Part shown: positions 24,461 through 36,619 of the stretch, piece by piece
How positions within the stretch are numbered: position 1 is the stretch's first letter
How the letters are laid out: each line of letters starts with the position of its first letter
Source: Niebla homalea
Taxonomy: Eukaryota > Ascomycota > Lecanoromycetes > Lecanorales > Ramalinaceae
Direction of reading: 5' to 3'
Assembly: GCA_019925105.1 (NCBI GenBank)
Contig: JAHGAU010000007.1
Location: 682,001 to 746,000, forward strand
Length of the DNA stretch: 64,000 nucleotides
Notes under the pieces: model-generated
Told to the model about the DNA's origin: nothing
Database searches by the model: none
What the model saw: the letters and a program-made list of their open reading frames with translations, nothing else
Made by a program: the position numbers and the translations under genes

Positions 24461-26620
24461 CCGATATTATCGTCGTTAATTATTATATATACGTTAATAA
24501 GTAAAAGTCTATTATTAAAAGGTTTATAAACGTAATAGTTTCCTTAATAGTCTTAAGCTTCTTAATATAGAATTTTATAAGCTTTTTTTTAGGATAAAGG
24601 TTTTAATATTTATCCTTAATATACTTATTATTACGCCCCTTCTAAGTATAATATTAATAGATAAATTTTTCTTAAGTTTTATTAAAAGTCCTTTTATTAT
24701 AACCCTTTAATATATCCTTATAAGTTTATATTAAAACGTTTAATTACTAAATAACCGCCCGAGCTTCTTTATTACGGGCCCTTTATATAATATCGTAAAA
24801 TTTAAGGGCACCCGGGCCTTATTATACCGCCGTTTAAGTAAGTATTAAGTATTACGTTTACCACAATTCCCTTAATTTATTTAAGAATATCTGAATAATA
24901 AGGTAATCCGGGATAATTAAGGAGTTATTAATTACCTTAATTTCGGTATAGATTTTCTAATAGCGGCTATTATATTTATCGATTATTATATTTAAAGTCT
25001 TTTATAAACTTATAAGCTTTTAAGTAAGCTTTATATATAAACCGGACCCTTAAGGCTTATATTAATTTTTAAGTCTTTCTTAGATCGTATTTAGGCTTTT
25101 TATAATATTAATTAAATATTTAATATTAATATTATAACGATTCTTTAAGGCTATATATACCTTAAAGGTATTTTTCTCCTTTAACTTTTAAAGGTTATTA
25201 ATCGTTATTTAATCCTTTATTTATTAACTTTACGATATTTATTGCCATTAATCTATTAATAAAGGGATTAAGCTTAAAGGAAACCCCTTTATAATGGAGT
25301 CTTTTTTAATTATTATTCTTAATAAAGTATACGGAAGATAATATTAATAAGATATTAATTATATTATAATTATTAATAATATTTAAGTTTAACAACGTCC
25401 AATATATTAAAGACTTATTATTTAAGGGTAAAAAGTAACTTACGTTAAACGATAATATCCAATTCTTAATATTTATATTTAGCTTGAAAATAATAATATT
25501 TAATAAATTAATTAAGGGTTCCTTAAATACTTTTAAGCTGAAATTATCGTATAACTTCGGCGTTTATGGTAATAAATAGTCCCGGTTTTCGACTTAATCT
25601 TTATTAATTAAATTAAGACGGTCTTCCTTTCTTAGGTCTTTAAATATAAAGGGAAAAAGGGTACTTTATATATAACGATACCACCGAATAATAAGGTTTA
25701 AGTACTATATTTCGTACGGGACTATTATATAATCTAAGGTAATAAGTAATATAAAGTTTTATTAATTAAAGTATTCTTTATTTTAATTAAGATTAAAACG
25801 AAACTTTATAATATACTATAATACTATATATATATCTTTAAGATTATTACCTTTTTTTATTTAAAGGCCCTTAATTTCTATAATTAAAGCGTTTAAGTTT
25901 ATTTTAATTATTTTACTTTAATTTAAGGACTTTAATCTTTATAATCCGTAATAAGTAAATTCATCTTAAGTCCAATTATTTATTAAAGAATTCTATAACT
26001 GGTTCTTAACCCCTTTTTTTTAAGGATTAATTTTTATTTTAAGAGGTTTAACCGTTAATTACTTATTCCGTCCCGTATTTACTTTCTGAAATTAAGTTAA
26101 AGTAAATAATTTCAGGCTATAATACGTTTGAATCTGAATAATTTATTTTTAATTAATCTTGAAAAAACTTAATTTTAATATAATCTTTAAGGCTTTAAAC
26201 TCGGTAAAGTTTTATAATATATTTAATATTTATTTAACGTCTTAAATTTTTTACTTAAACCCCGGTTAAGGCTTTATATATATATATTAACCTTAAAAGC
26301 CCTATATTTTAACTTTATTAACTTAATGTTAACTTAACTTTTTAACGTATAAGCGTTTACGGCCTTTAATAGGGCTAAGAAATAACAATTTATATATTCT
26401 TATTAATAAAACGTCCTCCTTTCTTAATTTAAGAATATAGGTAATTAAGTAAACTTCTTTATTTATAACCGTAATATTATACGCCTGATTAAGTCGATTT
26501 TTAATAATATAGCCTGCGTATAGGTATCGTTTACGGGTATATCTTATATTATAAGTTCATTACCGTTTATAAGCTAAATTAAATATTAAAAAGACGTTAT
26601 CTAAATACTTAAACGCATAA
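24460..26620 (-). pseudogene. Copia-1 B leader and gag-region remnant
   Basis: By alignment with A (10610-12780) this holds the leader and gag portion. No zinc knuckle or open frame survives. Position and family alignment are the only support. Confidence 0.55.
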
Positions 26621-26635
26621 TCCGGGCTTATAACC

Positions 26636-26797
26636 TATTAAAGTTAAAAGGTATAAGTTGCTTAATTATTATTATATATAAAGTGAGATTATATATAAAG
26701 TTATATGCCGCTATCCCACTCGGGTTTAATACGTCCGCCTTATCTAATCTGATCCGCGTCACGTGATCTCCCAAGTGGCGATCCTGCATATTCAACA
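26636..26797 (-). repeat. Copia-1 B 5' LTR
   Basis: 162 bp. The inner end (26636 side) is RIP-changed, and the outer end around 26755-26797 is preserved with CCAAGTGGCGATCCTGCA intact. Confidence 0.94.
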
Positions 26798-26802
26798 GCT
26801 AG

Positions 26803-27669
26803 GACGGAAAAATAAGAAGGCTAAGACGCTACCTAGCCTGAAACCATTATTTATACGCAGACCGTAAGGTATATTAACCTTATATACCGATTTACGCGTA
26901 CGTTATAAGGGTATAGTAATACCTATAAAGCCGTTGGATCGGCGGATCCCTAATAAACGCGTTAATACCTTTAAAGAATAGGGGGAAACGTTTATTTATT
27001 ATTAAAGCGATTAAAACGGCTTATAAAGCCTGCTATTACGTATACTTAGTTTCTTAATTAAGTTAATTATTTAGTTTAAGCTATTATTATTCTAGCTTTA
27101 TATTAAAGTTTATTTTAACCACTATATTAAAATTTAAGTATAAAGAGAAGCAAAATACTTACTTTTAAGGTTCTTTCCTTTTTATTAAAATTATTAAGGT
27201 TTAAATTAATTATAGCTTTATTTTTAAGGGCTTTTTATTAAGATCTTTATTATTATTAAGATTATTAAGAATATATCGATTATCTTAATTTATACGTTCT
27301 ATTATTTTAACCCGTAATTAAACTATTTATCCTTAAATAACGTTTCCTTATCTAGCGTATTATATATACTTTATAAGGTTCACGCCTTAAACAGTCCGTT
27401 AGGATTAAGAAGCTCTATTACTTATTATTAGCCCTTAAATTACGGTTCTTATTAAGTAAAAAGAAACTCCGGGCCCGTTATTATCTATTTTATAAGACGT
27501 TCCGTTTTATACGTATATTATTTAAGAAAGCTATAGTTTTAAAGGATAACGATTTAAAGTACTATTTATTATTATTATTATTTAAATCATTTTTATTTAA
27601 GGGCTTAATATTATTAATTATAATCCTATCGCTTTTTAATAATATAGATCTCTTTAACCTTTAGGTTAA

Positions 27670-27736
<67 letters not shown>

Positions 27737-28780
27737 CCGACCTTTTTAAGATTACCGGTACCTTTAATAAGGTTATTAAGCTTAAGGATAACTTTAAGTA
27801 TATTATATAAGAACGTAAAATAAGTAAAAGGCTTAAGCTTACCCGGTTTAATTATTGGATTATAAATTCCAGCCTACGCTTTATTAAGATTAAAGCTCTT
27901 AAAGGTAATAAACTTATAAAGGCCTAAAATACCTATAATTAAGGGCATTTTATAACTTATATTATAATCCGTATAAGGATTAAAGGGACCAATTAGTATA
28001 TTATTAAGAATATTAAGAATACTAAAGTAACGTAGAATACCTTCCGTATTCAGTGTTAACTTAAGGGCTTAAATTATTTCGCGTTAGCCTTTAAACGTTT
28101 TACTTCTTTTATCCTTAGTTAATATTTAGATCCAAATAAGTATTATAATAAATATTAAGATCTTTTTAATAAATTATAAAATTTCTAGGGTATAATAATT
28201 ATTAATAATAATATATTTATTTAATAGTTCTATAAAAACCTTAACTTAAAATATAAAGTTTATATTAATTAATATAACGATAAGTATAAGCCGTTTTAAA
28301 CGGCCGATAATAATATTAGCGTTTTAAAATACGTATTTACTTATATTATTAACCGGTTTCTTTAATATAAAACTTTAAATGGGACGTCTACGTTTAATAT
28401 TATAATCCTTACGGCCATTATTACCGATCCACGCTTCCGGGACGATATCCGCCTGAATAACTTTACTTTATTCTGTATTTTTCCGTAGTTCGGTATCCGT
28501 TAAGGTTATTACGTTAAGGTCCTATAAAAGAAACGTTTTTATATCGTTACCGGCTATTACTTATTTTATAGGTATAATGAATCGATTTATAATAATAATA
28601 ATAGGCGCCGTAATAATAATGATAATAGTAATATAAGTACCAATAACGATTAAAAACGCCGGCGCCGCGGTAACGGCGGTAATAGCGGTAATAAAGGTAA
28701 TAATAAGGGTAACGATAAGTTTAAGGATAAGGAATATAAAGCCCCTTTAAGGGCTAAGGCCTTAATAAACCTGGCCTTTA
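26803..28780 (+). pseudogene. Copia-2 E leader and gag remnant
   Basis: After the leader hairpin (26818-26839), this stretch occupies the gag position. Near 28570-28750 one frame gives a low-complexity tract of Asn, Arg and Gly followed by a Lys/Asp-rich segment and a Pro-rich stretch (about 28790-28830). The tract contains short AAT and GGT repeats. A (TTA)n microsatellite lies at 27671-27734. A zinc-knuckle-like segment could sit at about 28530-28570, but its cysteines are not visible. Confidence 0.6.
27671..27734. repeat. (TTA)n microsatellite in Copia-2 E
   Basis: About 21 uninterrupted trinucleotide units, the longest of the three Copia-2 copies. Confidence 0.92.
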
Positions 28781-28799
28781 TATATGTTACCGTCGCTAT

Positions 28800-30700
28800 A
28801 CCGGCTCCACCGCCCGTTATTTACCGGGATTATTAGGTATATTTAACTATAAATATATTTATTCTTACTACTTATATTTTTAATATTGGCTATATGAATT
28901 ATATCGTCAATAATAACTATATTTTTATCCGTAGGGAACTCTTCCTTAAACTTATTATTATTAAAGGCTTTTTTAAGGAGAGAAATATTACTTATATTAA
29001 AGTCGTTAAAATCCTATATTAATTTAATGAAGGCATCCGTAATTTAATTGTTTATAACGTCTTTTTTATCCCTAATAATACCTTTAATCTTATTAGCCCC
29101 GGACAGCTATAATAAGCCGGTTATCCCCTTAAATAAAGTAATAATTTAAAGGATTTAAGTATATTTATTAACCGTAACGGTATTTTTATAAAACTTTTAT
29201 TAACGGCTTTCTACCTTTTTAAAGTTAATATTAAAGTTATTAATAATTTAATACCCGTAACCTTATATATTATTCCCGTAAATTAAGAAGCCCTAAAATA
29301 TTAATATAAGGTAACGGGGCATATAAAGGAGCAAAATATTAAGCTTTTATTAAAAATAATAATTAATATTAATTTTTTTAATTTATTAAATTTATTAAAG
29401 GACTATAAGTACGTTATTTATACAGAGATATAAATAAAGTTTAAATTAAATAAAAACTATATCGAGCCTGGTACTTATTAAAACGAACTTATTTATTCCG
29501 ACCTAATTAACTTTATTAATAATATAAAAGCCGATTATAAGTAGGTCGTTACCTTTATTAAAGACGTTATTAAGGTTATTTATATAGCTTTATTATTAAA
29601 CTTTTTATATAAAACGGTTTTTAAGGCCTTTTAAGGTTATATAAAGAGAATTTATTATTTAGACCGCTTTATTTACCGCTTATATATTAACGATAATAAT
29701 ATATATAACGGCTTTTAATTTAATAATTAACGGTACGTTAAAGGGATTTAGTAGGAGTTTACGGTACTTTATAACCCTTAATAAAACAATATTTCTGAAC
29801 GAATGGGTTAAACCCTTATTACTTAGGCTTATATAATATTATTAAATAATAACCTATTACGTATTCTTATTACTAAACTTATTATTATAACGGCCTTTAT
29901 ATATAATATAATGCCTATAAGTACTTATAACGTATTAAATTAAATTATAAATCTCGGGAAACTTAATTAATCTTTTATTAAGAAAGTTGGACGACGCAAT
30001 ATATATTAAGAATATAAACTTTTAAATATAAACTGGATAAAATTCCAAATTAAGGCCATTAAAGGACGTCTTATTGGTTTTAAGGGTTATTACGTTTATA
30101 AAATACTTATATTAAATGGCCGGGTTTAACGCTATAATTACGTTAAATAACTAGAGGATAAGGCCGTTTAGCTTAAACGTAAGGCTAATAACCTTTTATT
30201 GGTTCATTATTTAATACCGAGATAAAGGGAGATAATTACCGTGGATTTCTAGTTATCGTTAAAACGGATACGTCTCGGTAATAATAAAAATATGGATAAC
30301 GAGCCGGTTATTATTATTATATAAGGCCTTTATATTATAGATATTACGGATAAAACCAATAATATTATTATTAAGGATATAGCCGAACTTATATTTAATA
30401 AATAACTTAAACCTTATATAACCTTAAAACTTATAATTGTTAAAGAAAATATTAATAAAAAAGACTTATTTATATTATTTTTATTTATCTTTAATAATAA
30501 TATTATAAAGGAATCTCCGGGTATATATATTTTTATAAACTTAAACTTAAATTTACCTGGTTTTTACGATTTAATTCTATATTATTACCCGTCTTTAAAA
30601 GAATTTATTAAATCTCTAGATTTACTTACTTAAGCTTACGTAACTAAAATATAACCCTTAAGCTATTAGTGTAATTAAGACTTTAATTATTAAGCCGCCG
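28800..30700 (+). pseudogene. Copia-2 E protease, integrase and linker remnant
   Basis: Protease region about 28820-29240: a readable LYNVFFIPN-like block and an NLISPGQL block match the C-terminal part of Copia proteases (DVLYVPxLxxNLLSVGQL). A TGHIKEQNIKLL block at about 29300 corresponds to the GAG pre-integrase domain (GH-S...). The integrase core is at about 29450-30130, and the linker to RT reaches 30700. Fewer stops than in I or F, but still dead. Confidence 0.78.
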
Positions 30701-32400
30701 GCTTTTAATTAACGTTTATATATTTTATAATTACGATCTTTACGGACTATACCGAGTTTACGACCTATATATAAACCGTAAAAAATATATACCATAAAAT
30801 AAAGTAAGAGCTTATTATAGAAGATAAAGTTAAATCCTTAAAAAAGAATAAAACCTGGATCTTAATAAATTTACCTCTTAATATTAACGTACTAGATAAT
30901 AAATAGGTCTATAAGTATAAACGTAGACTGGACGGTAGTATTACCCGGTATAAGGTTAGGTAGGTGGTCCGTGGCTTTCAATAAAAGGAAGGCTTGGATT
31001 TCTTCGATACCTTTATAACGGTTATTAAGTTTATAAGCTATAAGGCCTTTTTTACTATAATAGCTATATATAACCTGGAGATTAAGTAAATAAACGTTAA
31101 AATAGCATTCTTTTATAATAATATCCTTAAAAAGATTTATATTTATTAATTTATAGGTTTTAATAATAGCTTAGGATGGATTTACTTATTAAATAAAATT
31201 CTTTATAAGCTTAAATAATTACTCTAGATTTAATATTAATACTTCTTTATATTCCTTAAGAAATTCGGTTACCATTATATTAATAAAGATTATAGCGTAT
31301 TCTTAAACCCGGATATTAATATTATTATTACTATATATATTAATAATATCTTAATAATAAGAGTTAATAAATAGGCTATTATTAACCTAAAGGCTTAATT
31401 AAATAAGAAGTTTAAGATGTCTGATCTAGGCCTATATAATTAATATTTAAGCATAAGTATTATCTGTAATTAATAAAATCGAACCTTAATTCTTAATTAA
31501 AAGAATTACGTTAAATAGGTCCTTACTTAGTTTAATATATATAACGATCTTTTTTCTAAGGGTAACAATATAATTATCCTTATGGACATAAGTGCCCGTT
31601 TCGAGCCGGTTAATAAGGAGTATACCGCCCCAAAGTAATTTCGGCTTAAATATTAGTCCGTTATCGGTTTATTTATATATATTATAATAAATATTAAACC
31701 TAATATAGCCTATACGGTATCGGTAATATTACGTTATACGTTTAACCCTAATAAAGGGCATTAAATAGTTATTAAGAAGATCTTTTATTATTTCCGCGGT
31801 ATAGCCTCCTTAAAGCTCGTTTTTTAAGGCCCTTTAAAGCCCCTTAATAACTATACGGACTTAAATTATGCCGGCGACCCGTAGATACGTCGGTTTACCT
31901 CCGGGTATATTTTTAACCTGGGAAGTATAGTTATTAATTAATCTTTAAAACGTTAATTAACTATGGCCTTATTTACCTATAAAGCCGAGTACGTAGGATA
32001 ATATAACGTTATTAAAGAGGCGATTTAGCTTAAACGGTTACTAACCTAGCTTATTAAAGTTACCCCGAATCCAACGGTATTACCGGCCCTTAAGGATAAG
32101 GATATTATATAAGATTACGCCCTTTTTACCTGGCTTAAGTACGATATTAAGGCTTTTGTTCTTATTACGGTAATCTTTTATAATAATTAGGGAGCGATTA
32201 TATTAGTGAAAAACCCTATAAACCACTTAAAAACGAAATATATATATATTAAATATTACTTTCTCCGGGAGTATATAGTTAATAAATAGGTAGAGTTCAT
32301 ATATTATTTTACCGGGAATATAATAACGGATAACCTAATAAAGCCGTTATTAAGGGACGCTTTTTAAGAATTCAGAAATTATTTAAAACTGAAGTAATTA
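30700..32400 (+). pseudogene. Copia-2 E reverse transcriptase and RNase H remnant
   Basis: The clearest coding remnant of the window. The RT begins near 30820 with a KSLKKNKTW block. VVRGFQ-KEGLDFFDTF follows at about 30965-31015 (Copia form ARLVAKGFxQxxGxDYxETF), then a YNLEI--INVKIAF block near 31070-31110. The active site is at 31336-31347, reading Tyr-Ile-Asn-Asn for YVDD. RNase H spans about 31700-32370 with a TDLDYAGDP-like block near 31860. Few in-frame stops, nearly all TAG/TAA for CAG/CAA/TGG. Confidence 0.9.
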
Positions 32401-32550
32401 TACCTCTAGAATTTAGGATATATCCCTTATTATTAAAGTTGGGATAGATATACCCGTTATTACGGTAATACGGTTTAATAGGAGCTTTTACTTTTTACTT
32501 AGTGAATAATACGGTATTATAATGTTATAAAGCTATTAATTAAGTAAAAG

Positions 32551-32688
32551 TATTAGAAGTATAGAAGGTAAAGACCTCGGCTATTACCAAAAGGGGACTA
32601 GCCTACTTCCTGGACTTCTCATAGATAGGTATCGCTCAGCACCTTACATAGTACTCAACTAAGCAAGTTACACCCTACCATTTCAATA
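32551..32688 (+). repeat. Copia-2 E 3' LTR
   Basis: 138 bp. The inner start is RIP-changed (tattagaagtatag) and the outer ~60 bases are preserved to CAATA (CAACA with one C-to-T), followed by TSD aagac. Confidence 0.94.
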
Positions 32689-33439
32689 AAGACCGTCCCA
32701 AGACGATCTTAAAAGTTTAGGGGAACCCCTTAAGGTAATTATAACAAACGTTAGGTTTCTATAATTAAGCGACTTTAAAAAACGATTTATTTTAATATTT
32801 CTAGCGTTTAATATTAGTATATTTTCAATTTAAAATTAAAATAAAGAATATTAATATTTGTTAATTTATATAGGTAGTTTATATCTTTTAGGCTTACCTT
32901 ACTTAATTTTTTTTATAAAGTTTTTAAGTCTTTTAATTTTATTAATTAATACGTTATAAACTTCTATTGTCTTCCTTTATTTAAATATATTAAATATTAT
33001 AGGTTTTAAAGCTTTAAGTCTTAATTAAAGTATATAACCTTTAATTGTAAGAAAAAATAAAAGGTAAGTAATTAAACTTATAGTTAAATTTACCTTAAAC
33101 TCCGTAATTAATAGGAAATCTATTTAATCGTCCTAGTTACAGTTTATATAAAATTATAAATATTATCTAAATATATTATTAATATTCTTTATTTAACCGT
33201 TAATCTCCGGGTAAAAGTTAATGAAAAGCTTTAATTTTATACTTATCCTTTAATAAAGCCGTTATTAAAAGTATAATATAAATTATATACTTTTATCGGA
33301 AATAATAAAATTAAAATATCCTTTTTTTATATTAAACTTAATTAATAAAGGCTTAAACGATTATAAATACATTTAATTTATTTAATAATATAAACTTCTT
33401 TTTTTTAAATAATTAATCAATTATTATTATAATATATTC
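32689..33439. other. Non-transposon interval between Copia-2 E and F
   Basis: About 750 bp, the continuation of 19613-20370 across the E insertion. After the first ~30 bases (CGTC/AAGACG motifs) it is uniformly AT-rich. I find no coding motif, terminal repeat or RNA gene. It could be an older, fully decayed element or degenerate host DNA. F's left TSD candidate is tattc (33435-33439); its partner lies outside the window. Confidence 0.5.
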
Positions 33440-33592
33440 TGTCAGAAGTGCAGAAGGCAGAGACCTCGGCTATTACCAAAAGGGGGCTAGCCTATTTCCT
33501 GGACTTCTTATAGATAGATATCGCTTAGCACCTTATATAGTACTTAATTAAGCAAGTTACACCCTATTAATTTCAATAGGTTATAAGCCCGG
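33440..33592 (+). repeat. Copia-2 F 5' LTR and primer binding site
   Basis: LTR 33440-33578; primer site 33579-33592. The outer LTR half is preserved. Confidence 0.92.
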
Positions 33593-33749
33593 CTTATGTA
33601 CTGATTACTGCGTCTAATAATTAATAAGCCTTAATAACGATAGCTTAAATACCTTAAGAGCCGTATTATTGCTCCGCCAATACCGTAACGGCTTTTATTA
33701 TTATTATAACTATTATAATTATTTAATAGTCCTATCCTTAACCACCCGA

Positions 33750-36445
33750 AAATAAAGAGGCTAAGACGTTATTTAACTTGGAACCATTATTTATACATAA
33801 ACCGTAAGGTATAATAGCCCCGTATACCGATTTATACGTACGTTATAAGGGTATAATAATAAGACTGGGGGAAACATTTATTTATTATTAAAACGATTAC
33901 AATAACTTATAAAGCTTATTATTACGTATATTTAACTTCTTAATTAAGTTAATTATTTAATTTAAGCTATTATTATTCTAGTTTTATATCAAAGTTTATT
34001 TTAATTATCGTATTAAAGTTTAAGTATAAAAAGAAGTAAAATATTTATTTTTAAGGCTTTTTTTTTTTTAAATTATTAAAATTTAAATTAATTATAGTTT
34101 TATTTCTAGGGGCTCTTTATTAAGATTTTTATTATTATTAAAATTATTAAGAATACGTCGATTATTTTAATCTATATATTTTATTATTTTAATTTATAGT
34201 TAAACTATTTATTTTTAAATAACGTTTTTTTATTTAACGTATTATATATACTTTATAAGCTTTACGTTTTAAACGGTTCGTTAAGATTAAGAAGCTTTAT
34301 TATTTATTATTAACCTTTAAATTACGGTTTTTATTAAGTAAAAAGAAACTCCGGGCCCGTTACCGTTTACTTTATAAGACGTTCCGTTTTATACGTATAT
34401 TATTTAAGAAAATTATAGTCTTAAAGAATAACGATTTAAAGTATTATTTATTATTATTATTATTTAAGTTATCCTTATTTAAGGGCTTAATATTAATAAT
34501 TATAATCCCGTTGCCTTTTAATAATATAGATTTCTTGAGCCTTTAAGTTAAATTATTATTATTATTATTATTATTATTACCGTTATTATGTCCGACCTTT
34601 TTAAGATTATTAATACCTTTAATAAGGTTATTAAGCTTAAGGATAACCTTAAATATATTATATAAGAACGTAAAATAAGTAAGAAGCTTAAGCTTACTTA
34701 ACTTAATTATTGGATTATAGATTTTAACTTACGCTTTATTAAGATTAAAGCTTTTAAGGATAATAAGCTTATAAAAACCTAAAATACTTACGATTAAAGG
34801 TACTTTATAATTTATATTATAATCCGTATAAGGATTAAGGGGATTAATTAATATATTATTAAAAATATTAAGAATATTAAAATAACGTAAAATACTTTTT
34901 ATATTTAATATTAACTTAAAGGCTTAAATTACTTTACGTTAACCCTTAAACGTTTTTACTTCCTTTACCCTTAATTAATACTTAGATTTAAATAAATATT
35001 ATAATAAATATTAAGATTTTTTTAACGAATTATAGAACTTTTAAAGTATAATTATTATTAATAATAATATATTTATTTAATAATTTTATAAAAGCTTTAA
35101 CCCGGAATATAAAGTTTATATTAATTAATATAACGATAAGTATAAATTATTTTAAATAGCCGATAATAATATTAACGTTTTAAAATACGTATTTACTTAT
35201 ATTATTAACCGGTTTTTTTTAATATAAAGCTTTAAATAGGATGTTTACGTTTAATATTATAGCTTTTACGGTTATTATTATTAATTTATGCTTCCGGGAT
35301 AATATCCGCTTTAATAACTTTATTCCGTTCCGTATTCCTTTATAATTTAATATCCGTTAAGGTTATTACGTTAAAATCCTATAAAAAAGACGTTTTTATA
35401 TTATTACCGGTTATCGCTTATTTTACGGGTATAATAAATCGACTTATAATAACGATAGTAAGCATTATAGTAATAATAATAATAATAATATAAGCATTAA
35501 TAACGATTAAAAATGCCGGTATTATGGTAACGGCAATAATAATAATAATAAAAATAATAAGAAAAGTTGTGATAAGTTTAAAAATAAAGAATATAAAGTT
35601 TTTTCAGGGATTAAAGCCTTAGTAAATTTAGCCTTTATATACGTTGCCATTATTATACCGGCTTTATCGCCCGTTATTTACCGGGATTATTAAGTAATTT
35701 TAATTATAAACATATCGGTCCTTATTATTTATATCTTTAATACCGGCTATAGAAATTATATCGTTGGTAATAACCGTATATTTATCCATAAAAAGCTTTT
35801 TTTTAAGCTTATTCTTATTAAAAGCTTTTCCGGGGGGAAAAGTATTATTTATATTAAAGTTATTAAAATCCTATATTAATTTAATAAAAGCATCCGTAAT
35901 TTAATCGTTTATAATATTCTTTTTATTTTCAATAATATTTTTAATTTTATTAACCTTAAATAATTATAATAAGCCGGTTATCCTTTAAAGTAAAATAATA
36001 ACCTATAAGATTTAAATATATTTATTAACCGTAATAATATTTTTATAAAACTCTTATTAACGGCCCTTTATTTCCTTAAAGTCGATATTAAAATTATTAA
36101 TAAATTAATACTTATAACTTTATATATTATTATTATAAATTAAGAAGCTTTAAAATATTAATATAAGGTAACGGGGTATATAAAAGAGTAAAATATTAAG
36201 CTTTTACCGGAAATAATAATTAATATTAACCTTTTTAACTTATTAAATCTATTAAAAAACTATAAGTATATCGTTTATACGGAAATATAAATAAAGCTTA
36301 AGTTAAATAAGGATTATATTAAGCTTAATACTTATTAAAACGAACTTATTTATTCCGATTTAATTAACTTTATTAATAGTATAAAAGTTAATTATAAGTA
36401 AATTATTACCTTTATTAAAAATATTATTAAGGTTATTTATATAGC
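33750..36445 (+). pseudogene. Copia-2 F leader, gag, protease and start of integrase
   Basis: Aligns with E 26803-29588 at a nearly constant offset of 6,857. The low-complexity gag tract lies at about 35430-35600, protease at 35680-36100 and integrase start at about 36310. Copia-1 C cuts it at 36445. A shorter trinucleotide run lies at 34552-34579. Stops are frequent. Confidence 0.75.
34552..34579. repeat. (ATT)n microsatellite in Copia-2 F
   Basis: About nine units, interrupted by ccg, at the same element position as the longer tracts in I and E. Confidence 0.88.
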
Positions 36446-36608
36446 TGTTGAAGTTGAGAGGTGTAAGTTTTTTTAATTATTATTATGTATAAAGTGAGAC
36501 TATGTGTAAGGCCATATACCGCTATCCCACTCGGGTTTAATACGTCCGTTTTATCTAATCTGATCCGCGTTACGTAATCTTTTAAGTAGCAATCCTATAT
36601 ATTTAATA
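36446..36608 (-). repeat. Copia-1 C 3' LTR
   Basis: Outer ~110 bases nearly unmutated, inner part RIP-changed (cctatatatttaatattcc). Confidence 0.94.
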
Positions 36609-36619
36609 TTCCCCTTTAA

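Larger units (their letters stand above)
20704..26797 (-). mobile_element. Copia-1 LTR retrotransposon, copy B, inserted in the leader of E
   Basis: 6,094 bp on the minus strand, 162-bp LTRs at 20704-20865 (3') and 26636-26797 (5'), TSD gctag at 20699-20703 and 26798-26802. Copy I keeps the matching undisturbed leader near 19180-19195. Its primer site (26622-26635 on the minus strand) is GGTTATAAGCCCGG. The interior is more strongly RIP-mutated than its host E, although B must be younger. Confidence 0.96.
20371..32688 (+). mobile_element. Copia-2 LTR retrotransposon, copy E (complete, split by B)
   Basis: Complete Ty1/Copia element with 138-bp LTRs (20371-20508 and 32551-32688) and 5-bp TSD aagac (20366-20370, 32689-32693). 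Without nested B and its TSD it is about 6.2 kb. It is the least decayed Copia-2 copy: many ca/tg dinucleotides remain in the RT region, so protein motifs are easiest to read here. It also serves as the empty-site reference for the insertions of A, C, J and the LINE pair in the other two copies. Confidence 0.96.
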
